Positions 9,701 through 21,322 are shown, numbered from the stretch's first letter. The stretch: 64,000 bases of DNA from Taudactylus pleione (GCA_031769625.1 JAUIMM010000003.1:2063001-2127000); one strand, 5' to 3'. Numbers and translations: made by a program. Notes: generated by a model from the letters alone, not told the origin.

Positions 9701-10721
9701 GGTGGACTTTATGGCTGGGGACCCCGTGCTGCAGTCTCCTCAGCGAAGCTTGTCTTAGCCTAGTGATGGAAGTGGTGTTTTTTTTCAAGGGGATCCAATG
9801 CGGTTTGTGCCACTACCAGTCTGGGCTGTGAGCGCTAGTGCTGGTATCACTTAGAGGGCTGGGCCATATTCTTAATAGCGTATCATGCTTATATAAATGC
9901 ACACATATACTCCTATAGGCCGAGCCACATGGATCTGTAAATTCCGTGTATTTCTGCATACAGCAGCATATGTGCTATTTTTTTCTACGCTTTTCCTGGG
10001 ATTTTTTGCAGTCAAGTCTCTTTCAGACGAAAAATGTGGCTTATCGGGGAGGCTTATCGGAGCGAGATTTTATATTTATTTGTTTTGCTTTGGTCAGAAA
10101 TCATGCTTTTGGATACCCCCTGTGTTTACTCCTGCCACAAGCCCTCGGACAGTTCTCTTATATCTGCCTCCTTATCGTCTTGGCAGCGACTCCAGTAAAC
10201 TAGAATTTTATGTCGTTCAAGCTGGTAAAAGTGTAATAGCTCAGTATAGGAAACAACCTTCACCCCTTACCTGGCTTAAAGTTAAATACAGATTCTGATT
10301 CATAGCCAGGAAGCTATGACATGACACACTAGTTATATAGACCTGCCTACAGGCCCGCAACGTCCGGGAGACTCCCCATTTCTCCTAGACACCCGCACCT
10401 TGCCCACTTCCCCAGTGAAGTGAGCGCGGGGAGGAGGGATGACTTGTTTCTCTGTTGACCTCCCCTCCAGGACCAGAAGGGAGGTTACAAATGTTGGCTA
10501 GTATATGTTTACATGGTAAGGAAGATAAACTTAATCAGATGTGTGATTCTTGGTTTACATAGACTTCAGAGAACACAAGAGCTTCATGAATGCTGCATGC
10601 AGAAAAATAGGTACTGAGAGTCTGATTCAGAAGTGCACACAAATACCATCCTGACTGTGATTCCGTACGCACCATTGCTGTGAAATTAGGCTAATGATTT
10701 AGCTGATGTCTTGTGCACAGA
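9701..10721. other. Unassigned stretch, no supported gene
   Basis: A 133-codon plus-strand ORF (9897-10298) has a hydrophobic stretch but no recognisable domain, no nearby splice pattern and a composition like the surrounding DNA. I do not call it. GTCCGGGAGACTCCCC near 10355 resembles repeat sequence at about 43460. Confidence 0.3.
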
Positions 10722-11252
10722 GGGCCTGATTCAGCAAGGAACGCACGCGTGCACCCGTCCGCTGCGAGAATATGCTAATCAATGCATATGCACGGAGACC
10801 GCAGCACAAGATGCAGACCCCCAGCCCCTTACTAAGCCGCCCATCTCCCTTCACTCACAGCTTGATCAGCACGCAAGATAGCGTAAACATCGGTAACATC
10901 GAGTACCATCGGACTCATTAGCATAATAGTGGTTGACCTGACCTGCCGCAGGAATTTGCCCGCTTCCTGTGTACAGCTTACGATATACCGCTGCACTGCT
11001 TTAATTATGCATGCACCTATAACTGCGTTATAATGCCTGCGTTCACCTGACCACCCCCTATCACCACCCACAAATGGCACTTCCTGTCAATCAGTTTCAA
11101 AAGGGTCAGTGTACACATTGCGTGTAGTCTGCGTACCATAATCCAATCGCACTGGCAAGTTTGCGCATGCGCAGTGCGATGCATGCGCAGAGCAAAAACA
11201 TTTGGCCAAGTGCGTGCGTTCTCTCCTGTGCGTTCCTTGCTGAATCAGGCCC
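10722..11252. mobile_element. MITE with GGGCCTGATTCAGC ends, subfamily 2
   Basis: Terminal repeats of about 26 bp begin GGGCCTGATTCAGCAAGG, flanked by a perfect 3-bp duplication AGA (10719-10721 and 11253-11255). The ends match the chain-of-hairpins family but the interior is different and lacks the ordered hairpins. It is probably moved by the same transposase. PIF/Harbinger-like by end sequence and 3-bp duplication. Confidence 0.8.
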
Positions 11253-11888
11253 AGAGACCGCATACTCCGGCGTCTCACATCTGCCCCTTGCGTACAAAAG
11301 ATGAAATATCGGGAACATCAGTCGCACATCAAACATCTGAACGACCCAGTGCTGTCTCAGAATGTCCATATCACCTAAGACACCGGGGCCTCTGCAGCTG
11401 CGCACGAGTCCGAAAAAGTTGAAGTGTAGAAAACAGTTCTGACACGCCTGCGTTTTTTGTAGCCACCCCATGTTACACTGACTGCCCATCACTCACTTTG
11501 CAAATAAAATCCCTGGTGCGGACGCTATCTGAAACTCATCGCTGCGTATGCGCAGTTAAGCTTTGGTATATGCGCAGTAGCCAAAACTCGCTCCTCTGCC
11601 TGCGACATTGACACTGCGATCACCTCTAACTCATGCCCTAAGTACATTCTCAGTTGTTTTGTAGGAACACGGTATGTTTGAAGAACATATGACACACTAC
11701 CTCATTTACTTACACTTTTTTATTGGTTTTACTTCTCGTCGCCCTTTTCCTTATTACCCTACTGTATAAAATTCGAATCCATGTAAAAGACATAATACAT
11801 TTTTTATTGCGCTTTCCATTATACGGCTGGCCATGTTGTTATTTTGTTATTGTTTAAAATAAAGTACAACAATAAGTGGTTAAACAGT
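11253..11888. other. Unassigned stretch
   Basis: No gene. Repeated TGCGCAGT words resemble the interior of the element just left. The 128-codon minus-strand ORF (11106-11492) straddles the element boundary, which argues against a real gene. Confidence 0.3.
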
Positions 11889-12375
11889 GGGCCTGATTCA
11901 GACCCGCTCGCAAGTGCTTGAGCGCTTGCGAGTGGGTCGATGGTGTGCTCTGCACACGCGCAGCAGCCACACCGTGCGTGCGCAAGCCCCGGAGGCTCCG
12001 TGGCTCACTACAAAAGGGGCGGCTATCAATGTTGATCAACAGCTCACCCCATTTTGTAGGCGTGGCTGGGGGGTGGCTTCACAAACGGAGGCATTCCCAT
12101 GCGAACACCTGCCATTTGTGGGCAGCACCACTGACATCACCAGTGATGTCAGTGGGAGAACTTCCGGCTCTATTGGAGCCAGAAGCTTTCTGGGGCTTGC
12201 GGCCACGAGACCCTACCACAAGGGTCTCGTCGCAAGCCCCAATGGTCGCAATGGTCTTGACCATCGCGACCATCATCCTGGCTGCTCGCAATAGCTATGG
12301 GTGGTCACCCATAGCTATGCGAGCAGCCAGGAGGCCGCACCAAAAAAAAGAAACGTTCGGCTCTGAATCAGGGCC
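11889..12375 (+). mobile_element. Chain-of-hairpins MITE, copy C
   Basis: Ends GGGCCTGATTCAGACCC and CTGAATCAGGGCC. Contains the ordered hairpins, including AAAGGGGCGGCTATCAAT, TGACATCACCAGTGATGTCA, GAGACCCTACCACAAGG and GCTATGGGTGGTCACCCATAGC. The last differs from copy A by a G-C to A-T change made on both arms. Flanks AGT/ATT give only a weak 3-bp duplication. Confidence 0.8.
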
Positions 12376-12484
12376 ATTGTTCAGTGAATGATGGAACATT
12401 TGGAGACATTCCTACTTTATGTATGTGTCTGTATAGATTATCTTTCAGCACCACGGGAAGCGTATGATCAGAAAACAACACATA

Positions 12485-12775
12485 GGGCCAGATCCAGTAA
12501 TGCACATAAGCCACTGTAATGGGATGCCGTCAGGAAGCCAATGGTCAAAATGCCGACCGCCATCTTCCCGACTGTGCAGTCCCGGCAGGGGGAGGTTAGG
12601 CTTAGGCACCCCCCTGGGAGACATAGGTTGAGGCTGCGGGGAAGGGGGGGTTAGGTTTAGGCACTTACAGGGTGGGTTAGGCACTTGGGTGGAGGTTAGG
12701 GTTAGGCACCCCTAAGGGAGGGTTAGGGTTAGTGGGGGAGATGGTTAATAATAATAAAAAAACTTAACTGTCAGG
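12485..12775. mobile_element. Element with short TTAGGG-type array
   Basis: GGCCAGATCCAG-type left end, GC-rich arm, then about 150 bp of GGTTAGGGTTAGGCAC-like units (12590-12740). Same organisation as 6733-7256 but shorter. Confidence 0.5.
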
Positions 12776-12876
12776 ATCTTCTCTTGCCAGTCTTCCGGCA
12801 TCGGTATTTGAACATGCGCCCGGCGGTGTTTCATACTGGTCCCACTGTAATGGGTGCCGGGGGCTATGCATGTAAG

Positions 12877-13055
12877 AACTACAGATGAGCGAGTTCGGTT
12901 TTGCTGAAAACAAAACACACCCAAACCGAGTCCCGGCACAAATCACTTTGGGGTTCCGAGTTGAATCGAGTCCTGACTGGGGTTTTCTCATGTTAGGAAC
13001 TCGGATCAAAAACTGGATCTTGCGTGTTTTGGATTGCATTTAAGTCCCGTCATGT
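12877..13055. mobile_element. Possible MITE fragment, GATGAGCGAGTTCGG
   Basis: The left block AGATGAGCGAGTTCGGTTTT and internal inverted GAACTCGG words suggest a MITE fragment. No clear right end or target duplication. Confidence 0.35.
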
Positions 13056-13084
13056 ATGTATGTCTTTTACAACCCAGTATAATG

Positions 13085-13152
13085 TTAATCTTGATTCAAA
13101 TTGTAAAGCGCAACGGAATTTGCTGCGCTATATAAGAAACTGTTAATAAATA
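13085..13152 (+). repeat. LINE/SINE 3' tail-like sequence
   Basis: The block TGTAAAGCGCAACGG followed by GCGCTATATAAG and AATAAATAAATAA resembles 3' tails of L2/CR1-type LINEs and of the SINEs that borrow them. Only the tail is present. Confidence 0.5.
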
Positions 13153-13364
13153 AATAAAATAAGTCCCTCCCTTCGTGATTTCAGGTGCTGTGAGGTAGGT
13201 CAAAATTGATTGGAAATAAATGTTATTAATGTTAATATTACTAGAAACAAAAGCAGGTCCAAGTTAATTGATTTTAGTTGTTTTTTTTTTCCTTGTAGAC
13301 AAAGAGGGGTGAGAGGCGCACAGGATTTTTACTTATAAACAGTTGTACATATGAAATCAACTTA

Positions 13365-13683
13365 AGCTGGCCACACATTTAAAGATTATCTGTCCAACCA
13401 GCCAACTAGTTGATTGGTTGGAATGAAAACCTGGTAAGGTATGAAAGCAAATGACAATCAGCAATTTGCTCCCAAACGCTGGAAAATGGACCAAAACTGT
13501 TGTTTGAACAAATTGTTTAGATCAAACATTTAACAAACTTGTCTGACGCCATTTTCATCTGTTTTCTGGCATTTAGGAGCAGATTGCTGATCATCATTTA
13601 ATCCCATTCCTTACCAGATTTTCATTCCAACCAATCAACAAGTTGGCTGGTTGGATGTAAGTTGGTCTAGTGTGTGGCCAGCT
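13365..13683. mobile_element. MITE with AGCTGGCCACACA ends
   Basis: Ends AGCTGGCCACACA and TGTGTGGCCAGCT, perfect 13-bp inverted repeats, flanked by TTA (13362-13364 and 13684-13686). The interior is a long imperfect palindrome including AACTAGTTGATTGGTTGG. A 3-bp TTA duplication fits PIF/Harbinger. This is an uninterrupted copy of 23091-23612. Confidence 0.8.
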
Positions 13684-14201
13684 TTAGAAGAGTTTAATTT
13701 TAATCACAAATGATAACTGATATCCGTTGGTGGGCTCCCCAGAGTCAGAAAAGTATGCACCAAGTAGAAAACAGAAAGAAAAAGAACCCTCTTTTTTGGG
13801 GGCACTGCTTGTTGTGTATTCTGAACGATAATAAAATGGAACATTTATTACTATTATTCTTAAAATTAGGTTGGACAGACATTAAACATATATTAAATAA
13901 CAAGGGGGAATCTTAGCAAGATCCTCATTAAGTGCGATTAGTTTCCCTGCTGCGATAATAAATGTTTCTTTACAGTAGCAGGGTTATTTAAGAGTAACAA
14001 TAACCCAGCAGTTAATCAATGTTGCCAAAGTTGCATTCACCCTATAGTTTATGCATATGCCAGAGCCAATTCATAGAAACAGAAACAATTCTGTAACACA
14101 GTAGACAAATTGTGACATAGAAAAGATACTTGTCACAATGTCTAGTACTTCATTCACAGTTTGCACACACAAAGAAAGGGAGAGAAATATATAGTATATC
14201 A
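13684..14201. other. AT-rich spacer
   Basis: No gene, RNA or repeat recognised. Confidence 0.4.
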
Positions 14202-14405
14202 CAGAGGTTCTCAAATTCTGTCCTCAGGACCCCACACAGGTCACGTTTTACAGGTTACCCAGCAGGTGCACAGGTGTATTCATTACTCACTGACACATTT
14301 TAAAACATCCACAGGTGGAGCTAATTATTTCACTTGTGATTCTGTGAGGACACCTGCAAAACATGCACTGTTTGGGGTGCTGAGGACCGAGTTTGAGAAC
14401 CTGTG
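14202..14405. mobile_element. hAT MITE, GGTTCTCAAA family
   Basis: Ends CAGAGGTTCTCAAA and TTTGAGAACCTGTG. Flanked by 8-bp GTATATCA (14194-14201) and GTCTATCA (14406-14413). Homologous to 23110-23313 and to a decayed stretch at 55880-56012. The ORF through it is non-coding read-through. Confidence 0.85.
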
Positions 14406-14833
14406 GTCTATCACATTCTTATGACAAAATCCGTTTGTCAATCCTCCTTTATAATTTTAGATAAAAAGTAGTTTACTCTATTCAGCTTCCAATATCTGGA
14501 ATATCATAACAATATCATTCTCCTTAGTAACACATGTATCTCATATTCTTCTGAAATATGCAATATTTAATCACTTTTCCTCTAAAAGTCCTATATAAGA
14601 TCATAGAAATGTCACCATTTCATATTAAATCCAGACAAATTTTTAGACAGATTTTTCTCACATTCCATATCAAAGATTGTATGGTAATAATTCCAGAATA
14701 TCATATGGAATTGCTACAATATCACAGAGAACCAAACAAATATGCTGAGTAGAAAACAGTTTTATGGGAACGTAGAGGTGGAGGAGGGGAGAGGTAACAT
14801 ATTCTGTGTTAGTTTAACACGTACCCCTGAAAA
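14406..14833. other. AT-rich spacer
   Basis: Contains several ATATCA/TGATAT words and no supported gene. Confidence 0.4.
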
Positions 14834-15607
14834 GGTGGGTACACACTATACAGATATATCTGCAGATGATATTTGTTTGTACACACTGAACAACCATCAT
14901 CTGTGCCTGCACGCAGGTCCCGGCGACCAGGGGGCTTGTCCAGGAGGATGGGGGCGTGTCCCACCCCCGTTCTCGCGGCTGCCGCTGTGTGTGTCAAGAC
15001 CATTGCGACCATCGGGCTTGCGACGAGACCCTTGTGGTAGGGTCTCGTGGCCGCAAGCCCCAGAGAGATTTCGGCTCTAACAGAGCCGATATCTCTCCCA
15101 CTGACATCACTCGTGATGTCAGTGGGGCCGCCCCCATACGGAGGCGTTCACATGGGAACGCCTCCGTTTGGGCAGCCACTCCCCCGGCCCGCCCACCAAA
15201 GGGGGCGTGCATTGACAGCACGCCCCCTTTGCAGCGAGACCCGGAGCAACGGTTTGCCCGTCATTATCTGGGTCTCGTGCATGCACACGACGGAGCCGGC
15301 TCCGTCATGCGCATGCGCACTGGGCCACCATCGACCCGCTTGCGAGCGCATAGCGCTCGTGAGCGGGTCTGAATCAGGCCCACTGCTTGTAGCAGTAGCA
15401 GCCATTGCCCTGGGGTCCACACCAAAGGGCAAGGCAGGCTCTTCCTGATAGCCCCTCCCCCACATCTGAGCATGCTCCCTCAGTGCAGACAGTCTGTCTC
15501 AGGTGTTCACCTCTCATCTCTCCACCTCCTAATTAAAGCTGGACGGCCAGTTTAATTGCATTGCCATTCATTTCAATGACTGATATGTTGGCCGGTGTGT
15601 ACCCAGC
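14834..15607. mobile_element. MITE with GGGTACACAC ends, interrupted
   Basis: The left end GGTGGGTACACACTATACAG pairs with the right end GGTGTGTACCCAGC. It contains an ACTGAACAACCATCATCTG hairpin shared with 39901-40205. The middle is interrupted by a chain-of-hairpins MITE (14987-15381). Confidence 0.65.
14987..15381 (-). mobile_element. Chain-of-hairpins MITE, copy D, truncated
   Basis: Inverted relative to copies A-C. The terminal repeat CTGAATCAGGCCC at 15369-15381 is intact. The opposite end is missing: the element starts abruptly in the GACCATTGCGACCATCGG hairpin. Retained stems are GAGACCC-GGGTCTC, AGAGATTTCGGCTCT with its partner, TGACATCACTCGTGATGTCA, GCGTTCACATGGGAACGC and AAAGGGGGCGTGC. 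Confidence 0.75.
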
Positions 15608-15981
15608 ATAACCCTTATACTTGCCAATACAAGTTGTTGGCATTCTGACCTGTTGGGATCTCATAGCCAGCATTCTGAATGTCCGGATGCCAACTACATC
15701 ACCCCTTGAAGATGTGGCCAATAGAAGAGTAGAACAGTAGGTGTGTATCAATATGTAACCCAAATGCTGTGAAGGTACCATTCATTTTTCATTGGCTAAG
15801 AATGGTCACTGTCTGTCCATGAATAACTCTCATCACATACATATTTTTGTTTAAGAACTTGGCCTAAAGTTACCTAACTTCTTTGTTTGGTGACTCCGAC
15901 GTGATAAATTGATTTAAAACTATACCCGCAATATATTGATCTCTTCCTACTCACCATGCTCAGGGCCTATAATATTTCTTG
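15608..15981. repeat. Diverged dispersed repeat, copy 1
   Basis: The block about 15700-15890, containing AAATGCTGTGAAGGTACCA and CTGTCTGTCCATGAATAA, recurs at about 18606-18775. The family is not identified and there is no coding content. Confidence 0.5.
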
Positions 15982-16314
15982 CAGGGGCATTTTAAGAGGA
16001 GGGGGCCCATGTGCAGTCTCCGTTTGGGCCCCCTCCTTTCTGATGTCGACTCGGCAACACTGAGCCCTGTAGATACTGGCTCCATGCCAGAATCTACAGA
16101 GCATGCGCGGGTCTCTGGGAAATGGCCGCCGCCATTTTCCCAGTGAGAGTTTGCTGCTATGCAGCGCCGGTCCGGCGCTGCAGAGCAGCAATTCAGGAAT
16201 CGTCAGAGAGGTAAGTATAATTACCTATGGGTGCAGGGTGTGAGGTGTGGGCCCCCCTGTACCCGGGGTCCCGTGTGCCCCGCACACCTTGCACCCATTA
16301 TAGATACACCCCTG
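15982..16314 (+). mobile_element. hAT MITE, CAGGGGC family
   Basis: Ends CAGGGGCATTTTAAG and TAGATACACCCCTG. Perfect 8-bp duplication ATTTCTTG at 15974-15981 and 16315-16322. Same family as 9361-9692 and 48536-48845. Contains GGGGGCCC hairpins and a GCGCATGC word. Confidence 0.95.
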
Positions 16315-17040
16315 ATTTCTTGTGTTTTTCCCTTTCGCTGATTATTTTGAGTTTGGGGCTACACACTACACTAGGTGCTCTCAAATATTTTTCTTCATTA
16401 TTTTATTTGTTCCATCGGCTGTGCCATGTGTCACAAGGAGGGATGTGTGGAGTTTTAAACTTTAAAGGTGGTTTTAGGTTTCATAATTCCATCAATGTAT
16501 AAATATTTGCGTATCTGCATTTATCAGTTTTTTTGCTTTGGTAAACATGGACCATATAAGTACAATATGTCTTTGAGTGTTTTGAGAAACTCTGCATACT
16601 AATATAATATGCCTGTAACAAATAATTAAAAATGTAAATGCAAAGTTAGGAATCATTGTCAGAAACCTGCAAATCGTTAACAATTGTATATCTTTTTGTT
16701 CAGTACTGTTTTGGTTCATAGGAACTGACACCTACATTCTAATTAAGTGGAGAAAAGCCTGTCGCAAGCTACCAGACAGGGTGGCAATGGCAAACAGCTG
16801 GGGGTCTCCCCATGCTTGGAAGTAAACCTTGCTGCTTGTGACACCTTTTACTGTAGTTTGGGCAAGTTGTGAAGTATGTAAGAAATGGATAATATATATA
16901 TTAATCCATCACAAATACACTGAATTACATAACACACACACATAGACTTACATGCATACACATACGCTCGCACCTTTGAAGTGCGCACGAACCCACACAT
17001 ACGCGCAACACAAACTAGTGAAACTACACAATATTCTCAC
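16315..17040. other. AT-rich spacer
   Basis: No gene seen. 16920-17000 is rich in CACACA and CATACA dinucleotide-type runs. Confidence 0.35.
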
Positions 17041-17765
17041 ACATATACATATAATAACTTATAAAAAGGTTCCTTCACATTAAATGTGATATTAGAGGTT
17101 TTATTAGCGAATAATTATGTTGTGAAATGTATGTATATGATATTTAAGGTATAGAAGCTAGTAGACATGTCATGTTTGGTACCATTCTAAATCTCTGTTT
17201 ATTTGTAGATCATTGGTTCTATCAGCAAGGAGATCGCAGCATGCGTTCACAAGATATGAATTATAGGTTAGAATGTATTTCTGTATGTAGTGTTTTTTAT
17301 TAGTTCTTCAGAGGGAAACCTACTGAAAGAAGCAGTTGGAAAGCTAATCCATAGCTCTGATGACACCATATGAACTAGCCAATGAACGGAGTGACCTGAA
17401 GCAAGAACCAATGAACATCTGTTATTCTGTGCCTTTGCTGTCTCTGAAACCTGTACCGAATATAGGCTTGTGAGCTGGGGCAGTAGTCAGTCATTTTTGC
17501 TATATCCTTGGGTGAAGGTGACCGCAGATTCAGGATTGAAATACTGCATACTGGGCCAGTGTGCACGCGTATGTATCAGTTTGTACCTTTGTATTTACTT
17601 GCTTTTTGCGCTAATTGTGTTAGATCTAAGCGTGTAACTTTATTTTTTTTATTGCAATATAACGTTTTGTGTTTTGTAACCACAATTGGACTGGAAAGCA
17701 ATTATTTCTTACTTGTAGCGCTAAATAGCAACATTTTGGGTGTATAGATTTAGGGGTATTCATAA
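17041..17765 (+). repeat. Dispersed repeat shared with 53836-54410
   Basis: Ordered matching blocks occur in both places: ATATTAGAGGTTTTAT, TATTTAAGG, CTGTTTATTTG and GCGCTAATTGTGTTA. A further block is AACCACAAT...GTAATTATTTC, then TAAATAGC. About 700 bp, diverged. No ORF, and the family is not recognised. Confidence 0.6.
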
Positions 17766-17919
17766 AGCTTTCATGAATACCCCCCTTCCCCATAACATTA
17801 ATATCATTCAGTATATAGCATTTGGATTTGTTGCTGTCATAGCCAATATAAGGACTGCAGCAGTATTTAAAAAAAAGCTTTTATGTATCACTTTATACAG
17901 GAAGGGTACAGGATGCCAG

Positions 17920-18175
17920 ATCTCGGGATCATGGAGGTCAGAATTCCGACGTCGGCATCCCGACATAGTTAGGATACCGACACATCGGTAGGTATTCTAA
18001 ACCTCCCCCTCTCCCTACCCTAACCCTCCCCCCCTACTGCCTGAAGCTAACCTCCCTCTTCCTGCACCCTAAACCTAACCCTCCCCCCTAAGTGCCTAAC
18101 CCTAACCCTTCCCTAGTGCCTAACCCTAACCTCTTACCCTAACCCTCCCCTAGTGCCTAACCCTAACCATTGTCA
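17920..18175. mobile_element. Element with CCCTAA-type array
   Basis: The arm with TCGGGAT, CCGACGTCGGCATCCCG and ACACATCGG words is followed by about 170 bp of CCTAACCCTAACCCTCCCC-like units. Opposite orientation to the arrays at 6.8-8.1 kb. Confidence 0.55.
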
Positions 18176-18270
18176 AAGGAAGTTTTACATGTGTTAAAGG
18201 ATTTAATTTTCTTGACTAATTCAGAACTCACAACCAGATCCAGACTGAGGGATCTATTCATTATCACTTC

Positions 18271-18322
18271 ATTTCTACAAAAGCAGGTGAAAATGCACAT
18301 TTTCACCTACTTTTGTAGAAAT
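18271..18322. mobile_element. 52-bp hairpin, possible MITE core
   Basis: Two 25-bp arms (18271-18295 and 18298-18322) match at 24 of 25 positions around a 2-nt loop. It could be the end-to-end remnant of a small palindromic MITE. Confidence 0.55.
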
Positions 18323-19679
18323 TAAGTATTGGGGCTATTCATTATAAAGGTAACGCCGGAGATATCGCAGATATCTCCTACTTACCTTTCACTATCGATC
18401 TGGCCCGGCTTCCCCATACACTAGTATGGGGATCTAAATTTATCAAGCTCCGAAAATACAATATTTTTGGAGCGTGACTGCTAGAGCATTCGCCAGGTGT
18501 TTGCTCCCAAACCCTGCTCTTTCCCTATGGGAAGGAGTCCCAGGTGGCTAAGAGGGATCCTTTTGGATCCCTCTGCCCCTGTCCAGTTCTTTCCCTTACC
18601 TGTCTCTTGAAGTTGTGGGCAATAGAATAGTATTTGGTGTGTATAATTATATAACCTAAATGCTGTGAAGGTACCATTCATTTTCATTTTTCATCTGCTA
18701 AAAGTGGTCGCTGTCTGTCCATGAATAAATTTGGCTTAAAGATATCTCACTTCTTCATCAAGAATGGAGGTGAAGTGATAGAGTGACCACCACGCTAGAT
18801 AATATCTTCAGTTGCTTACTCTTAATAACTTAATGGCGCCTGCATCCAACAGATATGTTTGTCGAGTTTCATTTTTACGTTCACCAGAGTCAGACATTAT
18901 TTCTTATATTACTTGCGTAAACTCTATTAAATTATACTGCTGAGCAAAATGGAATTAATATCAATGTAATAAAGAGGTTGAAATAAATACAATGAATGAT
19001 GGTCATTGGCAGATTTTACCTAGTGGCAGCATCCTCCCAGTTAAATCTGCCACCTCTAGTAATACAGTGAGACAAAGAGTCTTCCGGCAGTGGCATCCTA
19101 TTAGAAGTGCTAGCCAGTCAGGCAGCCCCAAGTAGAGAAAGCACCTCCCCCATGGGCTGCCTGTCCGGGCCGTGATTAGCAAAGAGAGCGCTTCCGATAG
19201 GAAGCCACTGTCCTGCCTTTCCGTGACACTATCCGGCTTCTAGGAGCTGCAGCCAATGCAGTCCCTAGAAGCCGACATTTGTGCGCATGCGCTGGTTGCA
19301 GTCCCTGCCAGATGCATCGCGCATGTGCTATACACCAGGCAGGTGTTGAAGAGAACAGGGGCCAGACCACTGCTCAAACTGCAGAACACGGGGAGATCAT
19401 GCCCCTCATAAAAAAAGTAGGAGACGTCACTGATGATGGATATATGTTACGATATGGCAGCGGTTACAAACAACCACTGAATGGATAAAGTATAATTAGT
19501 ATTGAAAAAGCATTGAATATGACTACAAGTAAAAGGAAAACAATATGAAGGGTCTTTTCCCCCAATGTTGACACTAAATATGAGTTAATCCCCAGCATTG
19601 CAGATTCGGTGGTGCACATAATCCGCATGCAATGTCAGTGTTCACATAGTTAAACAATTATTTGCAAGTGCACATACAT
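18323..19679. other. Unassigned stretch with dispersed repeat copy
   Basis: 18606-18775 is the second copy of the repeat at 15700-15890. The rest, including a GCGCATGC-containing segment near 19280, shows no gene. An inverted GGCAGATTT/AAATCTGCC pair lies at 19010-19050. Confidence 0.35.
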
Positions 19680-21322
19680 GAAAAGTTTTGAAAGTCCCTA
19701 CGACGCCTGTGTTACACAGAGTGTGCACTCAAGGGTGCCGTTGCAATTGGGACAGACGATAACAGAAAAGTGATGGAAAATCTATGTGGGCTCCTGTGCA
19801 GTCACTGGGAGGTGGCTGCTAGTGCACGCAAAGATGGTACGTTCAGTGGATGTGTTATGGGAGTGCCATGAGCGCACAGTCGAAGGCGTGGTAGGCCATT
19901 GTCAGATGGAGAAACTGCAACTGCCGTAGGGCTGGCGCAATTTTTTGATGGTGCGACCCAAGAGTTAAAGTGGGCCGGAATAGGGTGGAACTGCGTTCTG
20001 TCACTTCTGATAATAATTGGGTAGGACTGCGCTCTACTGTATGGGCAGATGGGGCGTGGTGTGGGAGTATGAGACGTAGCTAATATGTGGTTTGGGGTGC
20101 TGCACCTTCCTTCTGACAGGAGTACCAGGTCCTGTGTTGTAGCTTGATGGAGATGGTGTGTGGAAGGTGCGCTCTCCCTGTGGATGCGATGGCTGTATGG
20201 ATGTGTTGGAATATGTTTGTGGTTGCTGGCATGCTGGGTGTGATGCGGTGTTGAGGTGTGAAAGGAAGAAGCAAAGATGAGGGGGCCAAATACTTTAATG
20301 GAGTAGTCACAGTGCTTCTCCTGTATGGTTCCGGGCACAAGGGGATGGTGTGGTGGTGGGAGTGGGAGAGACTGAGGAGGTGGGTGGACCCTTTCAGGGG
20401 GCTCCTTGCTTTGCGGTACAATAGACCAGCACGTTACCCCTGCTGGACCTTTGGCCGACAGTCTTAAGGAGTCTCAGATGGTGGTAGGGTGATGATGGGG
20501 GCAGCAGGTGTTGTGGGTGGGGGTGTGCACCCTGGTGGCGTCCTGCGTGCTGGTGAAAGTCTCGGAGTCAAATACCTACCGGTAGAGTTTGGGGTGTTTT
20601 GGTGCGGCCGTAGAGGTATGAACGTTGCTGCAGATGGGTGCTGCTTGAAGAGAGCTGCTGTGGTTGCAGAGGTATGTTGCTGCTGCTCGTGGAGGACACC
20701 TGGCCTGTTGAGGTCAGTGACTGAGAAGTGTGCGCGGGTGCTGGGTCCACTGAGGCTGTGGATTCTGCTGCTGCTGCAGGGCCACTCTGGTGGGTGGGGG
20801 TGCCACTGTGAGGGTGGGTGGTTGGTGTATGGGTAGAGACCACCCCTGAGGCAGGGGGTGGACCGCCTGGGACGGGCTGGATGAGGTGCACTCTTGGGGA
20901 TGCTGGGTTAAGGCAGAGCCGGACAAGGTGGTGTGGTCGGCGTTGGCAACAGCGAGTGTGGGGGCAGAGAGCTGGAAGCAGCTGTGGCCACCGATGGTCC
21001 CAGTGGGGATGGGGAGCGTCGGTGGAGGTGACCCGTGAAATAATGGGATGTGGGGGTGAGGGTCTCTGATGCGTTTCGGCAGGGGTTCTGCCTTCTTCAA
21101 GGAGGTGAGGAGTGTGACAATGCAGCTGTGGGGTTTATGTAGTGTACTTCCAGGTAGGCCGGTGATCAGGTGATGGTGGCGGCCAATGGTAGGCGAGTAG
21201 GGTTGGAGTGGGTGTGTGTGGTGATGTGGTGTGATGCGTTTTTCGGCACGGAGGGTAATGCCAGAAAAACCTGGCATTACCCTATAGAAGCCTATGGGCT
21301 TCTTACCACACCCCGCTCCCAA
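19680..21322 (-). mobile_element. Probable Penelope-type terminal fragment
   Basis: On the minus strand, 21064-21110 reads CTTGAAGAAGGCAG, a loop, CTGCCGAAACGCATC, then AGAG. This is the layout of a decayed hammerhead core as found in Penelope-like terminal repeats. Minus-strand ORFs of 202 and 178 codons (20714-21322, 19802-20338) are Pro/His/Thr-rich, low complexity and without known domains. I regard them as non-coding. No reverse transcriptase is seen here. Confidence 0.35.

Noticed and set aside
9897..10298. 133-codon plus-strand ORF with hydrophobic segment
   Set aside because: No family resemblance, no splice or promoter context, and composition like its surroundings.
11887..12391. 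135- and 157-codon ORFs
   Set aside because: GC-rich read-through of a hairpin-chain MITE, crossing its terminal repeats.
20714..21322. 202-codon minus-strand ORF
   Set aside because: Pro/His/Thr-rich and passes through a hammerhead-like non-coding motif; no recognisable domain.
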